Positions 1 to 8,099 are shown, counted from the first letter of the stretch. The stretch: 64,000 nt of DNA from Secundilactobacillus folii (GCF_009720675.1 NZ_WNJO01000005.1:62001-126000); one strand, 5' to 3'. Notes: generated by a model not told the origin, from the letters alone. Numbers and translations: made by a program.

Positions 1-417
1 TTGGCAGGTGGCGGCGGTGTCGATGGCGCCATCCATCGGGCCGCGGGGCCACAACTAGACGTTGCTTGTGCCAAGCTGCATGGCTGCCCAACGGGTGAAG
101 CCAAGGTAACGCCTGGCTTTAATTTGCCAGCCAGAATTATTATTCACACTCCGGGTCCAATCTGGCGCGATGGTTCGTTTGAAGAGCCCAAGTTATTGCG
201 TAGTTGCTATTTCAACAGTTTGTTACGGGCCGTCGAGAATAATTGCCAAACAGTTGCATTTCCATCAATCAGTACTGGTATCTACGGCTATCCGTTAGCA
301 AGTGCCAGTCAGATTGCAGTCAAGACGATTCGAACGTTTGATCAACCGCTCGATGTCACCATGGTAGCGTTTGACGATCACACCTACCAAGCATTTCAAA
401 TTGCGATGAATCAATAG
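1..417 (+). CDS. Macro-domain protein (O-acetyl-ADP-ribose deacetylase type), 5' partial
   Basis: This is the C-terminal 138 codons of a macro-domain protein. Such proteins bind ADP-ribose, and the bacterial class hydrolyses O-acetyl-ADP-ribose or removes ADP-ribose from proteins. The visible sequence begins in the ligand-binding loop, GGGGVDGAIHRAAG, which normally lies about 30-40 residues from the N-terminus. The second signature, FPSISTGIYGYP, follows near residue 90. The first codon is TTG but is probably an internal Leu, because the upstream NAAN-type motif lies outside the window. The gene ends at TAG 415-417, just before a strong bidirectional hairpin. The family call is firm; the exact substrate is inferred. 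Confidence 0.9.
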   Translation: MAGGGGVDGAIHRAAGPQLDVACAKLHGCPTGEAKVTPGFNLPARIIIHTPGPIWRDGSFEEPKLLRSCYFNSLLRAVENNCQTVAFPSISTGIYGYPLASASQIAVKTIRTFDQPLDVTMVAFDDHTYQAFQIAMNQ

Positions 418-433
418 ACGTCATTAAAGCATA

Positions 434-480
434 AAAACAGCGGATAAGTTTGGTAAATGACTGAACTTATCCGCTGTTTT
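434..480. terminator. Bidirectional intrinsic terminator
   Basis: A 17-bp perfect inverted repeat (434-450 with 464-480) has a GC core and A/T ends. It lies between the macro-domain gene and the convergent small gene ending at 523, and can serve both strands. Confidence 0.85.
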
Positions 481-522
481 AGAATGATGATGGTGTGAAT
501 GAATCTTGAAAGACTCTCCGAT

Positions 523-711
523 TCAGTTAACCCCAATGAAATGATTTAAGACTGCAATTTCTTCTGTCGTTGGTTCGCTTTCCATCGACTTGATGTTGTG
601 TAGACGCTCAACTGTGATGTGAAGATTTAAGGCCAACTCAGTATCTGTAAGATTATGCTTCTTTTGATATTGAATGATTTTTTCTGCCATACCGGTTACT
701 TCTTGTTCCAT
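523..711 (-). CDS. Small HTH-like protein of lactobacilli
   Basis: This 62-residue soluble protein has no signal peptide or membrane segment. Its ATG is preceded by an excellent ribosome site, GGTGGAGGT at 718-726, seven bases away, which makes it a believable gene despite its size. The stretch NLTDTELALNLHITVERLHNIK looks like a helix-turn-helix of the Cro/phage-repressor kind, with the Thr-Asp-Thr-Glu-Leu-Ala segment in the position of helix 2. An acidic tail follows. It recalls small unnamed proteins of lactobacilli (LBP_cg2779-type in current annotation), but I could not test that. Whether it binds DNA is unknown. It is probably monocistronic. Confidence 0.7.
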   Translation of the reverse strand: MEQEVTGMAEKIIQYQKKHNLTDTELALNLHITVERLHNIKSMESEPTTEEIAVLNHFIGVN

Positions 712-932
712 AAATGTACCTCCACCTGATTTGACTTAAAACTAAACACAACTAACCTTGCTTTCATTATAAACGATTTTCGGGACAGCGCCAAAGAAAT
801 GGCGCGGTTGAACTGTTTTAGTTTACGTTGGCTATAAAATAGATGGGCGCTGGCACGGTGACAGCGATAAATTGTGGGCAGGTGTCCAGCAATCGAAATG
901 TTACTGAAAGACAATTTTCGTGTAATCATTTC

Positions 933-951
933 GATACATTATTTCTGTATC
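933..951. promoter_or_regulatory. Inverted repeat upstream of NlpC/P60 gene
   Basis: GATACA (933-938) and TGTATC (946-951) form a perfect 6-bp inverted repeat with a 7-nt spacer, about 40 nt upstream of the NlpC/P60 start. It is a candidate operator. The regulator is not known. Confidence 0.3.
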
Positions 952-987
952 ATTAACACTATCAATAATTAACATGAGGTGATAAAT

Positions 988-1632
988 TTGAAACTAACAC
1001 ACAGTTTAATCGCGTTGGCTGCTGCAGTGACTTTAACAGGGGCAACTTTTACAACGGCTTCTGCGGCCACCCGATCAACAACGATTCAAGCATTACCCAA
1101 TCAAAATGAGACTAAGGCGGCTCATGAAGCCGTCGAAAATGATGCTTCACAACCAGTAGCAACTACATCCACTTCTGATTCAACAACTACTCAACCATCT
1201 AGCTCGTCGACTGCAACCGATAACGTCGCAAGTTCTGCGACAGCTAGTAACGACCAAGCAACCACATCACGGGCAAAAGCCGTCGTGAATTTAGCTAAAA
1301 AGCTCGCTGGCATGAATATTCCCTACGTTTGGGGCGGTGAATCACTGAGCGGCATGGACTGTTCAGGCTTAACAGATTACGTTTACGCTCACGCGGCCAA
1401 CATTCAACTTGGCCACTACACGGTGACACAAGAAAGTAAAGTGACCAAAAAGTCTGTAGCACAGGCCAAACCAGGTGATCTATTATTCTGGGGTCAAGCA
1501 GGGGCAACGTATCACGTCGCCATTTACATTGGCAATCACCAATTTGTGGCTGCGCCGCAACCAGGTCAAAACGTTGATATTGAGACCATTAGTAACTACT
1601 TCATGCCTAGTTTTGCGGGGACTGTAAAGTAA
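988..1632 (+). CDS. Secreted NlpC/P60 cell-wall endopeptidase
   Basis: This is an exported peptidoglycan hydrolase of 214 residues. An N-terminal signal peptide (Lys, hydrophobic run, cleavage after a TTASA-like site near residue 26) leads into a Thr/Ser-rich linker to about residue 95 and then an NlpC/P60 domain. The catalytic Cys is in MDCSGL (about C125), and the His is in YHVAIYIG (about H176). The domain should cut D-Glu-diamino-acid bonds in stem peptides. I chose TTG 988 because AGGTGAT lies 5-6 bases before it; the GTG at 979 sits inside that ribosome site. A second gene of the same kind lies at 20397-20888. Confidence 0.88.
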   Translation: MKLTHSLIALAAAVTLTGATFTTASAATRSTTIQALPNQNETKAAHEAVENDASQPVATTSTSDSTTTQPSSSSTATDNVASSATASNDQATTSRAKAVVNLAKKLAGMNIPYVWGGESLSGMDCSGLTDYVYAHAANIQLGHYTVTQESKVTKKSVAQAKPGDLLFWGQAGATYHVAIYIGNHQFVAAPQPGQNVDIETISNYFMPSFAGTVK

Positions 1633-1664
1633 CCTGAGTTTTCCCTCATCAGCGCTTCCCTGCA

Positions 1665-1673
1665 TGGTATAAT
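1665..1673 (+). promoter_or_regulatory. Extended -10 promoter for lipoprotein gene
   Basis: TGG-TATAAT is an extended -10 box, with TATAAT at 1668-1673. No good -35 is visible. Transcription would start near 1680, giving a leader of about 55 nt whose GCGG...CCGC hairpin (about 1687-1709) encloses a purine-rich GAGGGGG run. Confidence 0.55.
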
Positions 1674-1734
1674 GAGCATAGAAAAAGCGGGAGGGGGAAG
1701 GCAGACCGCATAAAACGAGTTTGCCAAAACAATT

Positions 1735-2334
1735 ATGAAACGATTGATTCGAGTGGTTTTACCACTAGCACTTTTAAGCCTCCTTGGCGGCTGCGGCTCT
1801 CAAACCAAGTCACACTCAGGTTCATCGTCGAAGACACCGTCAAGCAAGGTAGCCAAGCATTCTTCAAATCAGGCAAGTACTTCTAAACAACAGGCCGGGT
1901 CGGCTTCGACATCTGACTCCAGTAATAGCAATTCAGCTTCTAGCTCCTCGACAACCACAGGCAATTCAAGTTCAAAGACTTCGAACGCTACTAGTGGTTC
2001 TGCAGCAACGAGTACGACCAAGAGTCAGCAGCGTGGTGCTTCTGCTCAAAAAGCCAGCCCTGCAGTCTCACAGCAAACGATTGCCAGTCGAATCTCACGG
2101 TTACTTAGTAATCAGTATGCACCACAAGATTTAGCGATGCAGTTTAGTCAGTCTACAAATGGCACGTATACGGTTCAAGTTCAAGAGAATCACCAGTCAC
2201 CAAACATGAAAGCTAAGGGTGCTGATCCGAATACCAGTCCCACTATTGCATGGTTTAAGACCAATACTTCCGGTCAGCTATTAAAGTCCACGGATGGTGG
2301 CGCAAGTTATCAAGTTGTTGGCAATGCTTATTAA
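1735..2334 (+). CDS. Ser/Thr-rich lipoprotein of unknown function
   Basis: This 199-residue protein has a type II signal peptide ending in the lipobox LLGGC, so Cys20 should be lipidated and the protein held on the outer face of the membrane. Residues 21-115 are low-complexity Ser/Thr/Asn/Lys, typical of a wall-spanning linker. The last 80 residues form a small folded part that I do not recognise. The ATG has no Shine-Dalgarno sequence at normal distance: the only purine-rich run, at 1691-1697, is 37 nt upstream inside a possible hairpin. A stop at 1711 excludes an upstream in-frame start. Confidence 0.75.
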   Translation: MKRLIRVVLPLALLSLLGGCGSQTKSHSGSSSKTPSSKVAKHSSNQASTSKQQAGSASTSDSSNSNSASSSSTTTGNSSSKTSNATSGSAATSTTKSQQRGASAQKASPAVSQQTIASRISRLLSNQYAPQDLAMQFSQSTNGTYTVQVQENHQSPNMKAKGADPNTSPTIAWFKTNTSGQLLKSTDGGASYQVVGNAY

Positions 2335-2344
2335 AATCGTTTTT

Positions 2345-2397
2345 AAAAGGGCAATCGTAATTTTACGTTATTTCAGTAAAATTACGATTGCCCTTTT
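2345..2397. terminator. Bidirectional intrinsic terminator
   Basis: A perfect 22-bp inverted repeat (2345-2366 with 2376-2397) with a 9-nt loop and T-runs on both sides lies between the lipoprotein gene and the convergent membrane-protein gene. Confidence 0.9.
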
Positions 2398-2413
2398 GTT
2401 ATTTGAAATTCAA

Positions 2414-2764
2414 TTACCATTTATTTTGACGACGTTTAACAACTGCTCTAAAGCTAAAGAGTGATTCAATAAAGGCAAAGAAGGCAATAAAGGCGATGAT
2501 GGCCCATAGCCAACTGCCGTTTTGAACCAGTACGAAGTAGGCGATACCTAGTGAGCTAATGATTGTTATTAGCAATGATAACCAAAGCTGATTGACACCA
2601 TAAAATGCATGGCCCACTGTCAGCACAATGGCACCTGTAAAGACTGTTTCAGCGCTGACGGCTGAACCCGCTTCATAAAATAGTGCGCCCACTTCAAGCA
2701 AGAAGCCTAGAACCATCACGATAATGCCAAATGCCGTTGTAAATTTAATCGGTCTTTGAGCCAT
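2414..2764 (-). CDS. Small integral membrane protein of unknown function
   Basis: This 116-residue protein has four strongly hydrophobic stretches and a basic tail (VVKRRQNKW), which suggests a positive-inside C-terminus. I do not recognise a family. The ATG at 2764 is preceded by AAGGTGAT (reverse strand of 2769-2777); the GTG nine bases upstream falls within that ribosome site and is not used. It lies 55 bp downstream of the ECF transporter operon on the same strand with no clear terminator between, so some read-through from that TPP-controlled transcript is possible. Confidence 0.65.
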   Translation of the reverse strand: MAQRPIKFTTAFGIIVMVLGFLLEVGALFYEAGSAVSAETVFTGAIVLTVGHAFYGVNQLWLSLLITIISSLGIAYFVLVQNGSWLWAIIAFIAFFAFIESLFSFRAVVKRRQNKW

Positions 2765-2819
2765 AACAATCACCTTCTTGACCGTATTATAATTCTTTTA
2801 GGTCAAAAAGAAAGTAAAG

Positions 2820-3476
2820 TCACTGGAGATGCAAGCCAAATAGTGCGAACTGCAGGATAACCAAAACACCAATTAAGGTGGCCCAATCCCACCAACGGAT
2901 ATGAATCCGCTTGAAGTAGGAGCGTGGGGCATCCTCCACAAAGCCGTGCGACGTCATCGCTTCAGCGAGATTTTCTGACCAGTTTAACGATGCTAGAACG
3001 GCTTTAAAATAAAGTTTGGGTGACCAAACGTGCAGCGTCTGGCCACGCATGTTTCCAGCTGCCCGAATAATATTGACCTCACTAACGATTTTCGGTAACA
3101 GGTTGAAAGCACCTAAGAATCCGTAGGCGAACTTACTGGGAACGTGGGCGTTTTGTTCCAGTGACATGACCAAGTCCGAAATGGAAGTGGTCATGGTCAC
3201 GGCTGAACCAATAAAAACGTAGGCGTATATCCGAGTGAACAACACGATTGCAAAGTGCGTGCCAGCATTTGATTGCAGCAAAATTGCCATTGCCAAGGCG
3301 ACTGCTGGGATCAACGGAATAACTAAAAGCAGTAAAAAGCGGCTCAGTTTTGGTCGACTGGTTAAAATAATCACTAACCCAATGACTGCTAAACCGAGGT
3401 TGACCATCCATGACCTGGTGAAAGAAATTTCTAGCGCAATCAAAACACCGAGTAAAAGTTTAAGACTTGGATTCAC
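2820..3476 (-). CDS. ykoC: ECF transporter transmembrane subunit (YkoC/EcfT type)
   Basis: This is the 218-residue membrane coupling subunit of an energy-coupling-factor transporter. It couples ATP hydrolysis by the YkoD protein to the substrate-binding YkoE. Several membrane helices are visible, with the conserved cytoplasmic segment carrying the two short coupling motifs of EcfT proteins, AAGNMRG (near residue 140) and AMTSHGF (near residue 173). Its ATG overlaps the last four bases of the upstream ATPase gene, so the two are translationally coupled. The order ykoE-ykoD-ykoC behind a TPP riboswitch matches the hydroxymethylpyrimidine/thiamine system of Bacillus. Confidence 0.85.
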   Translation of the reverse strand: MNPSLKLLLGVLIALEISFTRSWMVNLGLAVIGLVIILTSRPKLSRFLLLLVIPLIPAVALAMAILLQSNAGTHFAIVLFTRIYAYVFIGSAVTMTTSISDLVMSLEQNAHVPSKFAYGFLGAFNLLPKIVSEVNIIRAAGNMRGQTLHVWSPKLYFKAVLASLNWSENLAEAMTSHGFVEDAPRSYFKRIHIRWWDWATLIGVLVILQFALFGLHLQ

Positions 3477-4912
3477 GCTAATCCCTCCACATACTCTAAT
3501 TTTTTGTTGGCCAGAGTTAAATGATAATCGATCAACTGATTCAACCCGAACAACTGATGACTAATAATGATCAACGTTAACTGACAATCAGTGGCAACTT
3601 GTTTCATCACCGCCATGATTTGTTGCATCGAAGCTAGGTCAAGACCGGTAAAAGGCTCATCAAACAACAGGACTGGTGTCGCCATCATGAGCATTTCTAA
3701 GATCTGGAGTTTCTTTTTTTGACCACCGCTTAGCGTATAGACAACGTGATCTTGCAGCTGGTCAAGATGTAAGCTGGTAAGAAGGCGGCTCAATCGGGAT
3801 TTGAAGTATTCATGCTGCTGGCTGTTTTTTAGTGAGAGCGCGATTTCTTCTTCAACCGTCACGTTTAAAAATTGCTGGTCAGCGTCTTGAAACACCATCG
3901 CGACTTGCCGATAAAGCTGTCGTGGCCGAATTTTAGCGACCTCTTTATGATTGAAGGTCAGTGATCCTCCATAATCATGTAATTTAGACATCGCCGAGAG
4001 CAACGTGGATTTACCGGAACCGTTTGGGCCAGTTAAAAGCGTGATATGATGTTGGAAAAAGCCGAGCTCCGGCTGGTTGATCAAGGTTCGTTCACCGGCC
4101 TGGAGGCTTAAGTCTCGACCGGTATATAAAGTCTTTTCAGCAGTTGTTGGTAATTCAAAATGGATGGTATTATTTTGTTCACGACTAAAATGCTGCAGGC
4201 GATTTTGAGCAGTTTCATGGTTGAGCTGCTCTAGATGCTCACCAGTAGCATCCAACACAAACAATTCATCAACAAACTGACCGTAGTCTTCCAAATCATG
4301 ATCTGAAATGATAATGGTCTTTCCCTGTTTTCTTTGCAGCTGAGATAATTTTGCCAGCAACAGTTGCCGGGCTTCCGGGTCAACGCTGGCAAACGGTTCG
4401 TCCAAGAGAATCGTATCAGTTTGCATAGCAATAATGACGGCTAACGCAACCTTTTGCTTTTCGCCACCCGATAAACTGTTTAGATTACGATGACGTAAGG
4501 GCTCGATTTCCACATACCTCAACGCCTGAGTCACTCGTGACATCATTTCAGAGGGGGCCACGTGCTGATTTTCGAGTGCAAAAATCACTTCTCGTTCCAC
4601 CGTATCCATCGCAAATTGCTGGTTTGGGTTTTGAAACATCATTGCCACCAGTCGGCCACGATTCGTTTCAGGAATGTCTGGGACGGGGTTCCCGTCAAGA
4701 GTGATTTGACCAGCTATGACCCGACCGCCAAATTGTGGATACAGGCCACTGATAATTTTCATCAGTGTCGATTTACCCGAACCGGAAGCGCCAGTCAGTA
4801 AAGAAAAATGGTGACTGGGGAAACTGGCCGAAATGTCGTTGAGTGTCAGTGGAGTTTCACCGCTTTCAGTCGGGTATGAAAATGAAAGGTGATCAACTTT
4901 GATGGTTGGCAT
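3473..4912 (-). CDS. ykoD: ECF transporter duplicated ATP-binding protein (YkoD)
   Basis: This protein of 479 residues holds two complete ABC ATPase domains fused in one chain, where most ECF systems use two separate proteins. Domain 1 has Walker A GASGSGKST (41-49), signature LSGGE (147-151) and Walker B LLDEP. Domain 2 has Walker A GPNGSGKST (295-303), signature LSGGQ (394-398) and LLFDEP. Both domains keep their Q-loops (FQN, FQD) and switch His. It energises uptake together with YkoC and YkoE. It starts 17 bp after the YkoE stop and overlaps ykoC by 4 bp. The role in thiamine-precursor uptake rests on the upstream riboswitch and the neighbours. Confidence 0.9.
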   Translation of the reverse strand: MPTIKVDHLSFSYPTESGETPLTLNDISASFPSHHFSLLTGASGSGKSTLMKIISGLYPQFGGRVIAGQITLDGNPVPDIPETNRGRLVAMMFQNPNQQFAMDTVEREVIFALENQHVAPSEMMSRVTQALRYVEIEPLRHRNLNSLSGGEKQKVALAVIIAMQTDTILLDEPFASVDPEARQLLLAKLSQLQRKQGKTIIISDHDLEDYGQFVDELFVLDATGEHLEQLNHETAQNRLQHFSREQNNTIHFELPTTAEKTLYTGRDLSLQAGERTLINQPELGFFQHHITLLTGPNGSGKSTLLSAMSKLHDYGGSLTFNHKEVAKIRPRQLYRQVAMVFQDADQQFLNVTVEEEIALSLKNSQQHEYFKSRLSRLLTSLHLDQLQDHVVYTLSGGQKKKLQILEMLMMATPVLLFDEPFTGLDLASMQQIMAVMKQVATDCQLTLIIISHQLFGLNQLIDYHLTLANKKLEYVEGLA

Positions 4913-4928
4913 TATTCCGACCTCAATT

Positions 4929-5501
4929 CTAGCGAGTTTCTGTCCGCATCAGGTGCGTCCGATCCAACAGGTTGATGATTGCCTTGGAAAGTAGTCCGGC
5001 AAAAAGCCAAGTTGAAATCAACCGGATGATAAACAGGATGATCAAAAGGCTAACGTGGTATTTAATATACCCGTTTTGCGCCATATCCCAGCCAAAGGTA
5101 ATAATTGTAGTTAGTAAGACACTGAGGTTCAGGCTGAACCAGTCATACCGTTTGTAGCCGGTAAAGGTGAACCCCAATTCTGAAGCCACCCCTTGAATCA
5201 CACCTGAGATCATGGTACTTGCTCCCCATTGATTACCAAGAAACATTTCCACGACGGCACCTAAAAATTCACCAAGAAACGCTGCACCGACTTTCTTAAA
5301 CAGGTAACCAGATAACGGGCCAGCCATCACCCAAATACCCATGATGATATCGTTAGCAGCCGGTCCCAGACCAAACGGGGTTAAAGCAACGGTCAAAACG
5401 TTATAGATCGGTCCAACCACCCAGTAAATGACACCAAAGAAAATGGCAATCAAAGTTAACAGAATAATTTCACGCAGATGCCAAGCATTAGAAGTTTTCA
5501 T
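4929..5501 (-). CDS. ykoE: ECF transporter substrate-binding membrane subunit YkoE (thiamine precursor)
   Basis: This is the S component that binds the pyrimidine part of thiamine, 190 residues with five to six membrane helices. It keeps YkoE features that I recognise: an N-terminal REI..., GIWVMAGPLSGYLFKK, the segment GAVVEMFLGNQWG, GVIQGVASELGF, and the late IIRLIS...AGLLSKA. I chose ATG 5501 because AAGGAGG (5511-5517) lies nine bases upstream. An open frame runs back to 5612, but it passes through the riboswitch terminator and has no ribosome site. A 12-bp palindrome, CCAAACGTTTGG, lies at 5531-5542 between terminator and gene. Confidence 0.9.
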   Translation of the reverse strand: MKTSNAWHLREIILLTLIAIFFGVIYWVVGPIYNVLTVALTPFGLGPAANDIIMGIWVMAGPLSGYLFKKVGAAFLGEFLGAVVEMFLGNQWGASTMISGVIQGVASELGFTFTGYKRYDWFSLNLSVLLTTIITFGWDMAQNGYIKYHVSLLIILFIIRLISTWLFAGLLSKAIINLLDRTHLMRTETR

Positions 5502-5545
5502 TGCAAGGATCCTCCTTAAAGTATTGGTGACCAAACGTTTGGCAC

Positions 5546-5584
5546 AAAAAACGAGCCGGAGATAAACGTTACTCTCTGACTCGT
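5546..5584 (-). terminator. Expression-platform terminator of the TPP riboswitch
   Basis: On the minus strand a hairpin (ACGAGTC-A-GAGA paired with TCTC-C-GGCTCGT, 10-nt loop) is followed directly by a T-run. It lies between the TPP aptamer and ykoE, so thiamine pyrophosphate binding should favour premature termination. Confidence 0.85.
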
Positions 5585-5621
5585 CCTTTTGGCATTTTTT
5601 ATTATTTGACACAGTTCGTTC

Positions 5622-5692
5622 ATTATTCTCCCTTCGCTGGTACTGACCAGATCAGGTTCAATGGGTGTATCTCAGCCAAAAGGCACCCCAGA
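5622..5692 (-). ncRNA. TPP riboswitch aptamer (THI element)
   Basis: The minus strand carries the standard THI-box blocks in order: GGGGTGCC, GGCTGAGA, a variable P3 stretch, TTGAACCTGATCTGG, and ACCAGCGAAGGGA. This is close to a consensus match. It senses thiamine pyrophosphate and sits between a promoter and a terminator ahead of ykoE-D-C, which fixes the pathway of that transporter. Confidence 0.97.
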
Positions 5693-5712
5693 TAACGTTT
5701 AGTTCAGGTATT

Positions 5713-5741
5713 AGAATACACGGTATAGTTCATTTATGCAA
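5713..5741 (-). promoter_or_regulatory. Promoter of the ykoEDC operon
   Basis: On the minus strand TTGCAT (5736-5741), a 17-nt spacer and TATTCT (5713-5718) form a sigma-A type promoter, placed about 20 nt before the TPP aptamer. Confidence 0.7.
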
Positions 5742-5783
5742 GTAAATTGTCGCGTCACTTTGCCTCTTAAAGCTTGAGCTGAC

Positions 5784-5814
5784 GGCGTTAAGTCCTAATT
5801 CATAATTTAACGCC
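5784..5814. terminator. Hairpin downstream of MFS gene
   Basis: GGCGTTAA (5784-5791) and TTAACGCC (5807-5814) form an 8-bp stem just past the MFS stop. No clean T-run follows, so its strength as a terminator is uncertain. Confidence 0.4.
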
Positions 5815-5821
5815 AGCATGA

Positions 5822-7054
5822 TTATCCCTCATTGGTTCGGCCAAGCTTTTTTAAGTTTGGAATGGTCAGCATGGTGCAAAAGCTAATGACATACAAAGCG
5901 GACAGGAAGCCCATGACGACGATCAAACTGTAGTGGTCCATCAAAAAACCAATGGCCACACTGGAGAAGCCACCGATTGCCCGGCCAATATTCACGATCA
6001 CGTTATTAGCAGTTGAGCGGATCTCGGTTGGGTAGAGGCGTGAAATGACGGCGCCGTAACCGCCGAACATTCCGTTTGAAAAGAAGCCAAGAACTGCGCC
6101 AGCAATGAGTAAGGTAACTTCGTTGACGGCCAGAGTGATGCTGAAGACGGCCAGTGCTGAGGCAATCAAGAAGATACCGAAAGCCCGACGTGGGCCAAAA
6201 TAATCGAGGATGTTGCCAAAGGTCAGCATGCCGATACTCATTCCGACGATGGTCGCAATCATCCAAATTGAAGAACCAGAAACGCTAAGACCAAGCTTTT
6301 GCTGCATGATGGATGGCAGCCAGTTCATCAGGCCAAAGTAGCCAGCAATTTGGACCACGACCATCAAGCTCAGTGCAAGCGTTTGGTAAGCTAATTTAGG
6401 CGTCTTGAATAATGCACTGATTCGAACGCGTTTCTTGGGGTCAGTTTCAGCCCTTTTGGCGGCGATGAATTCATCGCTTTCATGTAGGTGCCGACGGATG
6501 AAGTAAGTTAGGATGACAGGGATGACACCGAATAAGAAGAGGGCTCGCCAGCCCAGTGCGGGAATGATAAAGGCTGCTGCGATTGCTGCCAAGATGGCAC
6601 CAATTTGGCCACCAATTGCAGCCACCGAAGTCATCTTGCCGATTTTGTGGTGGTTGAAGTTCTCAGCAATCAGTGTAATGCCGACACCGTATTCACCACC
6701 AGCACCAACGCCAGCAATAAATCGGCAGGCGTAGATCAAAGTAATGCTGTTGGCGAAATACATTGCAGCAGTTGCAAATGCAAAGATGAAAACAGTGTAC
6801 GAAAACGTGCGAACGCGACCAAAACGATCAGCAATGAGGCCAAATAAAATACCACCCGCTAACATTCCCAGGTTTGTGATCGATGAGATCAATCCTGCCT
6901 GAGCGCCGTTGATGTGTAAATCAGCGATGATCGAAGAAAGCGCAAAGGAGAGGAATAAAACGTCCATGTTCTCGAGTGCGAATCCGGCAGAAGTTGATGC
7001 AATCGTCCACTTCTGGTTCTTAGTTAGCGCGTGGTGCTGTGCTGTGGTTTCCAT
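5822..7054 (-). CDS. MFS transporter, metabolite:H+ symporter type
   Basis: This is a 12-helix major facilitator of 410 residues. The loop 2-3 signature GLIADRFGRVRTF (about residues 76-88) and the helix 4-5 region CRFIAGVGAGGEYGVG are both typical of the sugar/organic-acid/aromatic-acid symporter branch. It brings in a small organic solute with protons, or exports one; the substrate cannot be read from sequence. The ATG follows a good ribosome site (GGAGGC about 10 bases upstream). The gene is monocistronic and divergent from pyrF. A small inverted repeat, CGGTT-N7-AACCG at 7102-7118, lies in its upstream region and may be an operator. Confidence 0.85.
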   Translation of the reverse strand: METTAQHHALTKNQKWTIASTSAGFALENMDVLFLSFALSSIIADLHINGAQAGLISSITNLGMLAGGILFGLIADRFGRVRTFSYTVFIFAFATAAMYFANSITLIYACRFIAGVGAGGEYGVGITLIAENFNHHKIGKMTSVAAIGGQIGAILAAIAAAFIIPALGWRALFLFGVIPVILTYFIRRHLHESDEFIAAKRAETDPKKRVRISALFKTPKLAYQTLALSLMVVVQIAGYFGLMNWLPSIMQQKLGLSVSGSSIWMIATIVGMSIGMLTFGNILDYFGPRRAFGIFLIASALAVFSITLAVNEVTLLIAGAVLGFFSNGMFGGYGAVISRLYPTEIRSTANNVIVNIGRAIGGFSSVAIGFLMDHYSLIVVMGFLSALYVISFCTMLTIPNLKKLGRTNEG

Positions 7055-7221
7055 ATTAAGTTGCCTCCAAAATAAGTGCTCACAGGCACTTGTTATTTTT
7101 GCGGTTGGTGATTAACCGTTGGTGGTATTGTGACATATAATCGCCCCAAGGGCAACCCATAATACCAATGAAAGTGGATAAGTAGGCTATTTTCAACGAA
7201 GAGGCCGTTTAGAAACTACGC

Positions 7222-7251
7222 TTGACGGCGGCTAACGACATGCGGTACACT
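7222..7251 (+). promoter_or_regulatory. Promoter of the pyrFE operon
   Basis: TTGACG (7222-7227), an 18-nt spacer and TACACT (7246-7251) make a good sigma-A promoter. It would start transcription near 7258 and include the PyrR leader. Confidence 0.65.
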
Positions 7252-7267
7252 CATTTCAAGATATCTT

Positions 7268-7360
7268 TAACTTAGCCCAGAGAGACTAACAAGTTTACGG
7301 AAAAAGGCCACTTTGTGAGACCAGTGAACCGTTTAGCCTACAGTGCTAAACGGTTTTTCT
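7268..7360 (+). promoter_or_regulatory. PyrR-dependent attenuator leader
   Basis: The leader contains AGCCCAGAGAGACT at 7274-7287, close to the consensus of the PyrR binding loop, enclosed by TTAG...CTAA and CTT...AAG pairings. Downstream is an intrinsic terminator: AACCGTTTAGC (7327-7337) with GCTAAACGGTT (7345-7355) and a T-run. In Bacillus and lactobacilli PyrR-UMP binding stabilises this loop and lets the terminator form. The pyrR gene itself is not in the window. Confidence 0.85.
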
Positions 7361-7379
7361 TTGTAGAAAGGTGATTTTC

Positions 7380-8099
7380 ATGCGACCAATTATTATTGCG
7401 TTAGATTTTAGGGATCGACAGCAGGTCTTTACATTTCTTGACCAGTTTGAACACCAAGAACGACTGTTTGTGAAAGTTGGGATGGAACTGTTTTATTTTG
7501 AGGGACCTAAGATCCTGTCTGAGCTCCGAAAGCGCGGCATTCAGATCTTTTTGGATTTGAAATTATACGATATTCCCAACACTGTGGAACAGGCCATGTA
7601 TCAGTTAGGACAACAAGAGGTCTCAATGGTGACGGTTCATGCGGCTGGCGGAGCTGAAATGATTCGCCGGGCTAAGAAGGGCCTATTACGTGGCAGTGAA
7701 AAGGCCGGCGTTCAACCCGCTAAATTGCTGGCAATTACCCAGCTAACATCGACTAGTGAAGAGCAGATGCGCTCAGAACAGTTGGTCAATGCCAGTCTAA
7801 CTGAGTCAGTCATGCACTACGCACAGTTAGCGCAAAGTAATGGGGCGGACGGGGTCATCGCCTCAGCACTTGAAGACCCAATGATCCACCGAACGACCAG
7901 CAACGATTTTTTGTGCATTAATCCCGGTATTCGGTTGGCAAGTGACAGTGCGGATGATCAAAAACGGGTCGTAACGCCGGCACAAGCTGCTCGGTTGGGC
8001 AGTGACGGGCTGGTTGTTGGCCGGTCGATCACGCAAGCTGAAGATCCAATTGCTGCTTATAAGACGGTTGCTAAAGAATGGAGAACTGAAAATGACTGA
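7380..8099 (+). CDS. pyrF: Orotidine-5'-phosphate decarboxylase
   Basis: This enzyme catalyses the last step of UMP synthesis, decarboxylation of OMP. The protein is 239 residues, normal for the family, with the catalytic signature DLKLYDIPNTV (Asp59, Lys61, Asp64 as the charged cluster). Phosphate-binding Gly/Arg residues lie in the late GLVVGRSIT segment. ATG 7380 is preceded by AAAGGTGA; the GTG at 7371 is part of that site. It overlaps pyrE by 8 bp. The operon is controlled by the PyrR attenuator upstream, so UMP should repress it. Confidence 0.97.
   Translation: MRPIIIALDFRDRQQVFTFLDQFEHQERLFVKVGMELFYFEGPKILSELRKRGIQIFLDLKLYDIPNTVEQAMYQLGQQEVSMVTVHAAGGAEMIRRAKKGLLRGSEKAGVQPAKLLAITQLTSTSEEQMRSEQLVNASLTESVMHYAQLAQSNGADGVIASALEDPMIHRTTSNDFLCINPGIRLASDSADDQKRVVTPAQAARLGSDGLVVGRSITQAEDPIAAYKTVAKEWRTEND

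Noticed and set aside
696-929. 77-codon minus-strand frame upstream of the small HTH-like gene
   Set aside because: It overlaps the strong ribosome site and start of the small gene, has no ribosome site of its own, and lies in probable promoter DNA.
5501-5612. Longer version of YkoE starting at 5612
   Set aside because: The extension would be translated from the riboswitch terminator and its residues do not look like YkoE; AAGGAGG marks the start at 5501.
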